Assembly: GCF_000383955.1 (NCBI RefSeq)
Contig: NZ_KB913013.1
Coordinates: 3,615,694 to 3,679,693, forward strand
From: Rudanella lutea DSM 19387
GTDB taxonomy: Bacteria; Bacteroidota; Bacteroidia; Cytophagales; Spirosomataceae
DNA: 64,000 nucleotides
Direction: 5' to 3'
The number at the start of each line of letters is the position of its first letter. Within the stretch, counting starts at the first letter, position 1. The notes beneath the pieces are model-generated. The model was given only the letters and a program-made list of their open reading frames with translations. It had not been told where the DNA came from and did no database searches. The translations under genes were made by a program, and so were the position numbers. Positions 58,349 through 64,000 of the stretch are shown here, piece after piece.

Positions 58349-58879
58349 GTGTATTGTATCGTAGACGTTGAAACGACCGGGGGCGTGAAGGGGCCCAGTC
58401 GGATTACTGAAATCGCCATGTTTCGCCACAACGGCCACGAGGTCGTTGATGTCTTTCACACCTTACTGAATCCCGAATGCCCTATTCCGCCGTTTATTCA
58501 ACACCTCACGGGGATAAACCACCAGATGGTTGCCGACGCTCCGCGCTTTGAGCAGGTGGCCGACGAGGTCATTCGGATGTCGCAGGGGGCTATTTTTGTG
58601 GCGCACAACGTTGCGTTCGATTTCAACTTTGTCAAGAAAGAGCTGGAGTGGTTAGACTACCCATTTTTCCGCCGAACACTCTGCACCGTTCGTACCAGCC
58701 GAAAAATATTCCCCGGCCTGCCTTCATACAGCCTGGGCAAGTTGTGCAATTCGCTCGAAATTCCGCTCGACAACCGGCACCGTGCCCACGGTGATGCGGC
58801 CGCTACGGTGCAGCTCTTTGAGCGACTCATGGCCAACGACCGACACAGCCTGATTCCGCGCCCGACGGTCATACTCTGA
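58349..58879 (+). CDS. DnaQ-like 3'-5' exonuclease (DEDDh)
   Basis: A 176-aa exonuclease of the DNA polymerase III epsilon type. The metal ligands appear in Y-C-I-V-D-V-E-T-T-G (D6, E8), H-N-V-A-F-D-F-N-F (Asp) and H-R-A-H-G-D-A (His and Asp). There is no GIY-YIG or BRCT extension as in longer relatives. It probably trims single-stranded 3' ends. The best start is the GTG at 58349, because the protein must begin within a few residues of the D-x-E strand; the S41 stop is 18 bp upstream. Confidence 0.88.
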   Translation: MYCIVDVETTGGVKGPSRITEIAMFRHNGHEVVDVFHTLLNPECPIPPFIQHLTGINHQMVADAPRFEQVADEVIRMSQGAIFVAHNVAFDFNFVKKELEWLDYPFFRRTLCTVRTSRKIFPGLPSYSLGKLCNSLEIPLDNRHRAHGDAAATVQLFERLMANDRHSLIPRPTVIL

Positions 58880-58948
58880 TCCGGGAAAAAGCCCTTACCA
58901 ACAGTTACCCGACCTGATGTGTTGTATGCCTGAATCAACCGTCACGTT

Positions 58949-60127
58949 ATGGAAACAAATCCGACAGCCGGGCTATCGCCCGCCGGAGAACTTTTACCCG
59001 ATATTGGGCTGGGTGTTATTGGCATGGGGGGCTTCGGGCTGTTTGCGGTCCAGCAGTTTATGCAAACACCCAACGTCAAACTGGTGGCCATTGCGGGCTC
59101 CAGACGAGAGGAAGCCAAAACCGCAGCCCGGCGTTTTGGGGCCGAACACCTCGACTCGCTGGATGAGCTACTGAGCCACCCCGACATCAATTTAATTTAT
59201 ATTGCCACGCCCCCGTTTCTGCATTTTGAGCAGGCTATGCGCGCACTCGATGCAGGTAAGCACGTCATTTGCGAGAAACCCCTCGCCATGAATCCTGAGG
59301 AAGGGCGGCTTATGCTTGAGAAGGCGGCTCAGAAAGGTCTGCTGATGGTAACGAACCTGATGCAACGCTACAACCCTATGTTCGAACGGGTGAAACGGTT
59401 GATTGATCTGAACCTGCTGGGCGAGGTGCTGCATGGGTACTTTGAAAATTACGCGGGCGATGAAGGGCTCTCGCCCGAACACTGGTTTTGGGATCGCACC
59501 AAAAGCGGGGGTATTTTCGTAGAGCATGGGGTCCATTTCTTCGATATGTTCAGCGGGTGGCTGGGTCAGGGAAAGGTGCTGTCGGCGCAGGTGACCAAAC
59601 GGCCGGATAGCGCGGATATCGAAGATCAGGTGAGCTGTACGGTTGCGTACGGCGACGAGCAGACCGGTTTGAAAACGGTCAATTTTTACCACGGTTTCAC
59701 ACAAACGGGCCGCATGGACCGGCAGGAAATGCGTATTCTGTTTGAGCGGGGCGACATTACATTGTACGAGTGGGTGCCTACCCGACTCGTGCTGCGGGCG
59801 GTGGTCGATGAAGAAACCACCCGCGAGCTGATGACGCTGTTTCCGGGGGCGCAGTTGAACGTAACGGCCAACTTCGGTGGGAAAGACCGGGTATTGCGCG
59901 GGCGGCACAAAGATTTTGAAGCGTATCAGCAGATTGAACTCCGGTACGGGTTCGGCGACGATAAACTGCACCTGTACAGCGAATTACTCCGGCTTATGTT
60001 CCGCGATCAGGTGAGTGCGGTGTATTTCCCTGAAACACACCGCAAAATCACGAACGAAAACGGTCTCGACTCGCTCATCGTAGCTGCCGAAGCCGATCGG
60101 CTTGCGCGAAAAGGGTTTATGGTTTAG
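58949..60127 (+). CDS. Gfo/Idh/MocA family oxidoreductase
   Basis: A 392-aa NAD(P)-dependent dehydrogenase. The Rossmann start is G-V-I-G-M-G-G-F-G-L-F near residues 24-34, the D-V-V-I-x-A-T-P-type strand reads N-L-I-Y-I-A-T-P-P, and the family line E-K-P-L-A-M-N holds the catalytic Lys. The second domain (from about 130) is alpha/beta. Substrates of this family are sugars, inositols or related compounds and cannot be told here. It is a single gene. Words resembling the class D repeat begin at its stop codon. Confidence 0.9.
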   Translation: METNPTAGLSPAGELLPDIGLGVIGMGGFGLFAVQQFMQTPNVKLVAIAGSRREEAKTAARRFGAEHLDSLDELLSHPDINLIYIATPPFLHFEQAMRALDAGKHVICEKPLAMNPEEGRLMLEKAAQKGLLMVTNLMQRYNPMFERVKRLIDLNLLGEVLHGYFENYAGDEGLSPEHWFWDRTKSGGIFVEHGVHFFDMFSGWLGQGKVLSAQVTKRPDSADIEDQVSCTVAYGDEQTGLKTVNFYHGFTQTGRMDRQEMRILFERGDITLYEWVPTRLVLRAVVDEETTRELMTLFPGAQLNVTANFGGKDRVLRGRHKDFEAYQQIELRYGFGDDKLHLYSELLRLMFRDQVSAVYFPETHRKITNENGLDSLIVAAEADRLARKGFMV

Positions 60128-60141
60128 CGTTTTTGGTTTTT
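60118..60141 (+). repeat. Class D word block at the end of the Gfo/Idh/MocA gene
   Basis: GTTTAGCGTTTTTGGTTTTTAA, including the gene's stop codon, is a class D word. A reversed block is found 330 bp further on, at about 60461-60490. Confidence 0.5.
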
Positions 60142-60253
60142 AAGTGAATGAACAATGTAAAATGTATAATGAACAATTGTATTAGCTTCTGATAATCAGC
60201 CGTCTCATTGTACATTTTACACTATTCATTTTACATTTAATTCTGTCTGACTA
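60138..60253 (+). repeat. Interspersed class B element, copy 3 (about 115 bp)
   Basis: Begins TTTAAGTGAATGAACAATG and ends AATTCTGTCTGACT. It is nearly colinear with copy 2 (20948-21064, reverse) and with copy 1 (14302-14396) apart from the latter's internal gap. Its two halves are partial reverse complements, so it can fold on itself. Confidence 0.82.
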
Positions 60254-60460
60254 CTTAGTTGTAGGCTGCTGTTGGTTAGGTGTATTGAGTGTTGTTCAAT
60301 TGAGTCCTGGTCTTACGTACTGCCTTCAACCACGGCTAAGGTCTTCTGTTTTGTTACCTTCAACCCCTGCCAGGGTTTGACGCTCTTGTTTAATGATTTA
60401 GAAAAAGCAACAAGCCAATCACTCAATACAGCCAGGTGCGTAGTTTCCTGCCACGGTCAA

Positions 60461-60490
60461 CTAAAAACAATAAACCAAAAACTAAAAACG
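60461..60490. repeat. Class D word block, reverse orientation
   Basis: CTAAAAACAATAAACCAAAA followed by ACTAAAAACG is the reverse complement of the class D words at 60118-60141 and 2208-2246. It lies just before the terminator. Confidence 0.55.
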
Positions 60491-60530
60491 GTTGCCGCGT
60501 CGGGTGAAACCCAATGCAGCAACCGTTTTT
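60484..60530. terminator. Bidirectional terminator between the Gfo/Idh/MocA gene and gmd
   Basis: AAAAACGGTTGC (60484-60495) pairs exactly with GCAACCGTTTTT (60519-60530); an inner GGGT/ACCC can extend the fold. A- and T-runs flank it. Confidence 0.85.
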
Positions 60531-60568
60531 TATGAAAGACCTGGGTGAGCTTGTTGCCCGCCCGTTTG

Positions 60569-61681
60569 TTATTCGAAGTAGTTCAGTACGCGGTGACCGC
60601 TCTTCTCCAGCAGCTGATCTTTGCGGAACAGGGCAACGTCAGCGTGAACCATGTCCTGAACCAGTGCCTTCAGATCGTACTTGGGCTTCCAGTTCAGCTT
60701 CGTCATTGCCTTGGTGGGGTCACCCAGGAGCAAGTCTACTTCCGTCGGGCGGAAATAACGCTCGTCGATAGCTACGACCTCCTGACCCACCGCTACCGGG
60801 AAGTCGGGGTTGCTGGAGTTAACCACTACACCTTTTTCATTGACACCTTCACCTTCAAACACAACCTCAACGCCGATTTCGGCAAACGCCATCTTCACGA
60901 AATCGCGGATGTGGGTAGTTTGGCCGGTGGCAATCACAAAATCTTCGGGTTTCTCCTGTTGCAGAATAAGCCACATAGCCTCTACATAATCTTTGGCATG
61001 ACCCCAGTCGCGCTGTGCGTCGAGGTTGCCGAGGAATACCTTGTCTTGCAGGCCCAGACCGATACGGGCTACTGCGCGCGTAATTTTCCGGGTTACGAAT
61101 GTCTCACCCCGCAGTGGCGACTCGTGGTTAAACAGAATCCCGTTGCAGGCATACATATTGTACGCTTCGCGGTAGTTGACCGTGATCCAGTAGCCATACA
61201 GCTTGGCAACGGCATACGGCGAGCGTGGGTAAAACGGCGTCAGCTCCGACTGAGCGTGGCCCTGCACCCCACCATACAGCTCCGACGTCGAAGCCTGATA
61301 AATGCGCGTTTTGTCCGTCATACCCAGCAACCGAACGGCTTCCAGAATCCGCAGCGTACCGATACCGTCGACCTGAGCCGTGTATTCGGGCTCGTCGAAG
61401 CTCACGCGCACGTGCGACATGGCGCCGAGGTTGTAGATCTCATCGGGTTGTACTTCTTGAATAATCCGGATAATATTCGTAGAGTCGGCCAGGTCACCGT
61501 AGTGCAGGTGAAACCGAACATTGGTCTCGTGGGGATCTTCGTAAATGTGATCAATACGTTGCGTATTGAACATAGAGCTCCGGCGCTTGATGCCGTGCAC
61601 TTCGTAACCTTTTTCCAGCAGCAGTTCGGCCAGATAGGCGCCGTCTTGCCCTGTGATACCTGTAATTAACGCTTTCTTCAT
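60569..61681 (-). CDS. gmd: GDP-mannose 4,6-dehydratase
   Basis: A 370-aa short-chain dehydrogenase (extended type) that turns GDP-mannose into GDP-4-keto-6-deoxymannose, the first step to GDP-fucose and related sugars for surface polysaccharides. NADP-binding motif [12 protein letters not shown] at about 6-17; catalytic Y-x-x-x-K in S-P-Y-A-V-A-K, with Thr/Ser in Q-A-S-T-S-E-L-Y-G; and N-H-E-S-P-L-R-G in the sugar-binding part. A GDP-fucose synthase gene, the usual partner, is not next to it. Single gene. Confidence 0.97.
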   Translation of the reverse strand: MKKALITGITGQDGAYLAELLLEKGYEVHGIKRRSSMFNTQRIDHIYEDPHETNVRFHLHYGDLADSTNIIRIIQEVQPDEIYNLGAMSHVRVSFDEPEYTAQVDGIGTLRILEAVRLLGMTDKTRIYQASTSELYGGVQGHAQSELTPFYPRSPYAVAKLYGYWITVNYREAYNMYACNGILFNHESPLRGETFVTRKITRAVARIGLGLQDKVFLGNLDAQRDWGHAKDYVEAMWLILQQEKPEDFVIATGQTTHIRDFVKMAFAEIGVEVVFEGEGVNEKGVVVNSSNPDFPVAVGQEVVAIDERYFRPTEVDLLLGDPTKAMTKLNWKPKYDLKALVQDMVHADVALFRKDQLLEKSGHRVLNYFE

Positions 61682-61767
61682 ACGTGTATAGGACGCTGAA
61701 ATCCTTTTTGGTACTAATTCAAGATTGCCGGGACGAAAGTAAGGCTAAAAAATGAAATTTCTGACAT

Positions 61768-62346
61768 TTATTTTATCGATAGGCTTCGTCGGACATCAAT
61801 TTTGTCGGGTTGAAGCATAGCCGAGGGCATCATCTGTTTGATTTGCCCAAAATACCGTTCGGCGTCCATCCGCCGGATAAAGTCACCAACTTTGAGTTTA
61901 TACGTTGGCTGATTGTAACTTAAGTAAGCAGTGAGCTCCGGAAAGTTCTGGTAAACCTGGAGTTTGGTGGCTTCGGCCTGTTGGCGTTCGTTGCCTACGT
62001 ACACCTGAATTCGGTAGCCCGATGCGTAACGCAACGACCGGTTTTTATCCGCAATCGATGTTAGTTGTTCGTCTACTTTACGATTAATGTGTAAAGCTTC
62101 CGCCGATCCGACAGTAGTAATTTTCCGGGATTCGGTTGATGCCGAACTGGTACTGGTAGCCGAACCGGTTTTGGTGGTCGCCCCCGGCCGGGTGCCCATG
62201 TTGCTGTACACGGGTCGGGCCTCCGATAAATCTTCGTTGTAGGCGTTATAATCGCCGGTACGGTTCGAAGAGGGCAGCGTTTTGGGAGCACAGGCTGTGA
62301 ACAAAAACACCATTAGGCTGACCCAAAGGGCTGAAAACGATTTCAT
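61768..62346 (-). CDS. SPOR-domain lipoprotein
   Basis: A 192-aa protein with a lipobox F-T-A-C (Cys19), a Ser/Thr-rich low-complexity middle (about 50-80), and a C-terminal SPOR domain (about 105-185; G-Y-R-I-Q-V-Y-V-G-N-E-R and K-L-K-V-G-D-F) that binds peptidoglycan with stripped stem peptides, as at division sites. It probably tethers to, or senses, the cell wall. It is divergent from murB, another cell-wall gene. Confidence 0.85.
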   Translation of the reverse strand: MKSFSALWVSLMVFLFTACAPKTLPSSNRTGDYNAYNEDLSEARPVYSNMGTRPGATTKTGSATSTSSASTESRKITTVGSAEALHINRKVDEQLTSIADKNRSLRYASGYRIQVYVGNERQQAEATKLQVYQNFPELTAYLSYNQPTYKLKVGDFIRRMDAERYFGQIKQMMPSAMLQPDKIDVRRSLSIK

Positions 62347-62446
62347 GTGTGTGTTTTAAGCTGATTGCAAACTTACAGAATATTTTGATGGTCAGGATTG
62401 TCAGCTTCCGAAACCGCCCAAACGGTCGGGCCATCGCCTTTTTCGT

Positions 62447-62454
62447 TACTTTTG
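62447..62454 (+). promoter_or_regulatory. Candidate -7 box (TACTTTTG) for murB
   Basis: TACTTTTG fits TAnnTTTG, 26 bp before the ATG at 62481. No clear TTTG lies 18-21 bp upstream. Confidence 0.45.
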
Positions 62455-62480
62455 CGACCTATCGTATCGACTGATTGCGT

Positions 62481-63509
62481 ATGCTGAACGTTCAAAGTAA
62501 CGTTTCTCTGAAACCCTACAATACATTTGGTATTCATGCCAATGCCCGCTACTGGGCCGAAATTCAGGACCCGGCTGATTTGCAAACGCTGCTGCACCTG
62601 AACGAGTACGTTGCCGTGCCGAAGCTGATTCTGGGCGGAGGGAGTAACCTGCTGCTGACGGGCGACGTTGAGGGTATGGTCATCCGGATGAATATTCAGG
62701 GAATTGAACTGGTGCGTCAGGATGAACGCCATTACTGGGTGAAAGCCGGGGCGGGGGTCAACTGGCACGAGTTTGTGATGTACTGCGTGAAGCGCGGGTA
62801 TGCGGGGCTCGAAAATCTGTCGTTGATTCCGGGCACGGTGGGGGCCGCCCCCATGCAAAATATTGGGGCCTATGGTGTCGAGATTGAGCAGGTATTTGAG
62901 TCGTTGGAAGCGCTGAACCGGCAAACGGGTGAGATTCGCACGTTTACCCACGCCGAGTGTCAGTTCGGATACCGCGAGAGCGTGTTCAAGCACGAGCTGA
63001 GAGATCAATACATTATCACGAGCGTGACGTTTCAACTCGATAAAACGCCCACGTTTCATACCACGTACGGGGCCATTGCCGAAACCCTGGCCGAGATGGG
63101 CGTTACCGACGAGACGCTGTCGATCAAGGCTGTTTCCGATGCCGTGATTCGTATTCGGCGAAGTAAGCTACCTGACCCGGCCGAGATCGGCAATGCTGGC
63201 AGCTTCTTCAAAAATCCTGAAATTCCGAAAGAACAGTTTGAGGCACTGCGCCAGGAGTGGCCGGATATGCCGGGCTACCCTCTGGCCGATACCGACCGGG
63301 TAAAGGTGCCGGCTGGCTGGCTAATTGAACGCTGTGGCTGGAAGGGCTACCGAACCGGCGATGCGGGCGTACACGCACGACAGGCGCTGGTGCTGGTCAA
63401 CTACGGAAAAGCCACCGGCCACGAAATTCTGGCTCTGGCGCATGAAGTACAGCGCTCTGTGGGCGAAAAATTCGGTATCTCGATCAACCCAGAGGTCAAT
63501 CTGTTCTAA
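62481..63509 (+). CDS. murB: UDP-N-acetylenolpyruvoylglucosamine reductase
   Basis: A 342-aa FAD enzyme that reduces enolpyruvyl-UDP-GlcNAc to UDP-N-acetylmuramic acid, the second committed step of peptidoglycan precursor synthesis. L-I-L-G-G-G-S-N-L-L-L (FAD pyrophosphate loop), S-L-I-P-G-T-V-G-A-A-P-M-Q-N-I-G-A-Y-G (type I MurB signature), R-x-S-K-L-P-D-P and the serine proton donor region G-N-A-G-S-F-F-K-N-P are all present. ATG at 62481 (a TTG lies 6 bp upstream). Probably cytoplasmic. Confidence 0.97.
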   Translation: MLNVQSNVSLKPYNTFGIHANARYWAEIQDPADLQTLLHLNEYVAVPKLILGGGSNLLLTGDVEGMVIRMNIQGIELVRQDERHYWVKAGAGVNWHEFVMYCVKRGYAGLENLSLIPGTVGAAPMQNIGAYGVEIEQVFESLEALNRQTGEIRTFTHAECQFGYRESVFKHELRDQYIITSVTFQLDKTPTFHTTYGAIAETLAEMGVTDETLSIKAVSDAVIRIRRSKLPDPAEIGNAGSFFKNPEIPKEQFEALRQEWPDMPGYPLADTDRVKVPAGWLIERCGWKGYRTGDAGVHARQALVLVNYGKATGHEILALAHEVQRSVGEKFGISINPEVNLF

Positions 63510-63564
63510 CCAGAGACCTCTGGCAAACCTTGTCAACCTGGGCCGAATGAGGTGCCAGATACCC

Positions 63565-63600
63565 AAAAAGGGGCTGCCGAAATACCGGCAACCCCTTTTT
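63565..63600. terminator. Bidirectional terminator after murB
   Basis: 63565-63579 (AAAAAGGGGCTGCCG) and 63586-63600 (CGGCAACCCCTTTTT) are reverse complements with one mismatch; loop about 6 nt, with T-rich flanks. It lies between murB and the convergent M28 gene. Confidence 0.87.
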
Positions 63601-63621
63601 CTTCTTTCTACAATCGACCGT

Positions 63622-64000
63622 CTACCGCGCCGACTGCATAGCCGGGGTCTTGACGGGCAGACGGGCGTCGCGCATGGCGGTATTGTACACAAAAGCGGCT
63701 ACCACCGTGGCGGCCTGTTTCAGGTCGTCGGGCTGGAGGTGGTCGTATGTATCCATGTTGGTGTGGTGCGTGCGCGTGTCGTACTCAATCCGATCCTGAA
63801 TAAAGCCGAATCCGTTCAGGCCCGCCCGGTCGAACGAGACGTGATCGGTTCCGCCACTGCTGCGGGGGGCAACGGTGGTTGCACCGAGGTCATGAAAGGG
63901 TTTGAGCCACTCGGCGAAAATAGGTCCGGCCGCTTCGTTTCCCTGTAAATAGATGCCGCGAATTTTGCCCGTTCCGTTGTCCACATTGTAGTATGCCACC
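63622..64000 (-). CDS. M28-family zinc peptidase, C-terminal part (cut by window end)
   Basis: The last 126 residues or so of a co-catalytic zinc aminopeptidase. [22 protein letters not shown] with [11 protein letters not shown] (the late metal-ligand His) are characteristic of M28 peptidases. The tail is basic. The N-terminal part, including signal peptide and other metal ligands, is outside the window. Probably secreted, as is usual for this family in Bacteroidota. Confidence 0.85.
   Translation of the reverse strand, partial: VAYYNVDNGTGKIRGIYLQGNEAAGPIFAEWLKPFHDLGATTVAPRSSGGTDHVSFDRAGLNGFGFIQDRIEYDTRTHHTNMDTYDHLQPDDLKQAATVVAAFVYNTAMRDARLPVKTPAMQSAR

Larger units (their letters stand above)
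60128..60568. other. 440-bp spacer without a gene, rich in repeats
   Basis: From left to right: a class D block, element B copy 3 (60138-60253), a stretch with two variants of CCTTCAACC...GG (60322-60343 and 60358-60378), a reversed class D block (about 60461-60490) and the terminator shared by the convergent genes. The few open frames in it look random; I see no gene. Confidence 0.7.

Noticed and set aside
60545-61669. 374-aa open frame opposite gmd
   Set aside because: Antisense shadow of an enzyme with all gmd motifs.
63510-63564. CCAGAGACCTCTGG palindrome after murB as an attachment site
   Set aside because: Only 6-bp arms and no second copy or integrase nearby; likely chance next to the terminator.
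1-64000. CRISPR arrays, tRNA or rRNA genes, integrases, IS elements
   Set aside because: No regularly spaced direct repeats, no tRNA cloverleaf with TTCRANY, no rRNA sequence and no transposase-like protein were seen when reading both strands by eye; a tRNAscan or Infernal run would be needed for certainty.

Overview
The window is a gene-dense stretch of a Bacteroidota chromosome, most likely from the Cytophagales (Spirosoma/Rudanella-like). Sequence support for this: a T9SS-type C-terminal sorting region on a large secreted metalloprotease; the lineage set SpoIIM/DUF4129/DUF4350/MoxR/DUF58; DUF5606; BlaI plus an M56 peptidase fused to a TonB-receptor plug; and upstream boxes of the Bacteroidota -7 type (TAnnTTTG). 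I see no phage genes, IS transposases, CRISPR arrays, rRNA or tRNA genes. The genus is inference.

Layout. 0-6 kb: the tail of a ParE/RelE-type toxin, a Cys/Met-metabolism PLP enzyme, a DUF308 membrane protein, a conserved 486-aa protein of unknown function, a gamma-glutamylcyclotransferase-like protein and an S41 protease lipoprotein. 6-11 kb: 2-oxoglutarate dehydrogenase E1 and E2 (sucA, sucB) and a thiopurine-methyltransferase-like enzyme. 11-20 kb: carbohydrate genes (GH37 trehalase with a divergent MFS transporter, an SSS symporter, a ROK kinase and a SIS isomerase), an M16 protease, and a GxxExxY-family gene lying between kinase and isomerase, bounded by repeats. 20-24 kb: small enzymes, a stand-alone MetE C-terminal-like protein and pyruvate kinase. 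23.8-32 kb: an eight-gene same-strand cluster, SpoIIM - membrane protein - DUF4129 - DUF4350 - MoxR ATPase - secreted CxxC protein - secreted TPR protein - DUF58. This is the best candidate for an uncharacterised membrane/AAA+ system; a possible RDD-family partner lies apart at 47.6 kb. 32-50 kb: housekeeping and envelope genes (M20 peptidases, tatC, glyA, AraC/PhyH divergon, DsbD-like reductase, acyltransferase, rlmN, cvpA-like, yqeY-like, engB, DUF5606). 50-64 kb: the large M4 protease, a BlaI / M56 / TonB regulatory unit with a divergent S41 protease, a DnaQ-like exonuclease, a Gfo/Idh/MocA oxidoreductase, gmd, a SPOR lipoprotein, murB and an M28 peptidase cut by the window edge.

The most unusual feature is in the spacers. 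Many intergenic regions consist of short degenerate 'words' repeated and then followed by their own reverse complement, giving long imperfect hairpins. At least five word families occur: A, GAACAACGAACAATG-like; B, AATGTAAAATGTATAATG-like, including a genuine interspersed element of about 115 bp in three copies; C, GAAAGAGTGAAAGAGTGA-like; D, AAACCAAAAACAATAAACC-like; F, GGACATTCAGACGTTAGAC-like. They often fill the interval from the stop codon of one gene to the start codon of the next, sometimes supply the last codons of the upstream gene, and in one case sit in frame inside a gene (the DsbD-like protein). Convergent gene pairs are instead separated by long, nearly perfect bidirectional terminator hairpins.
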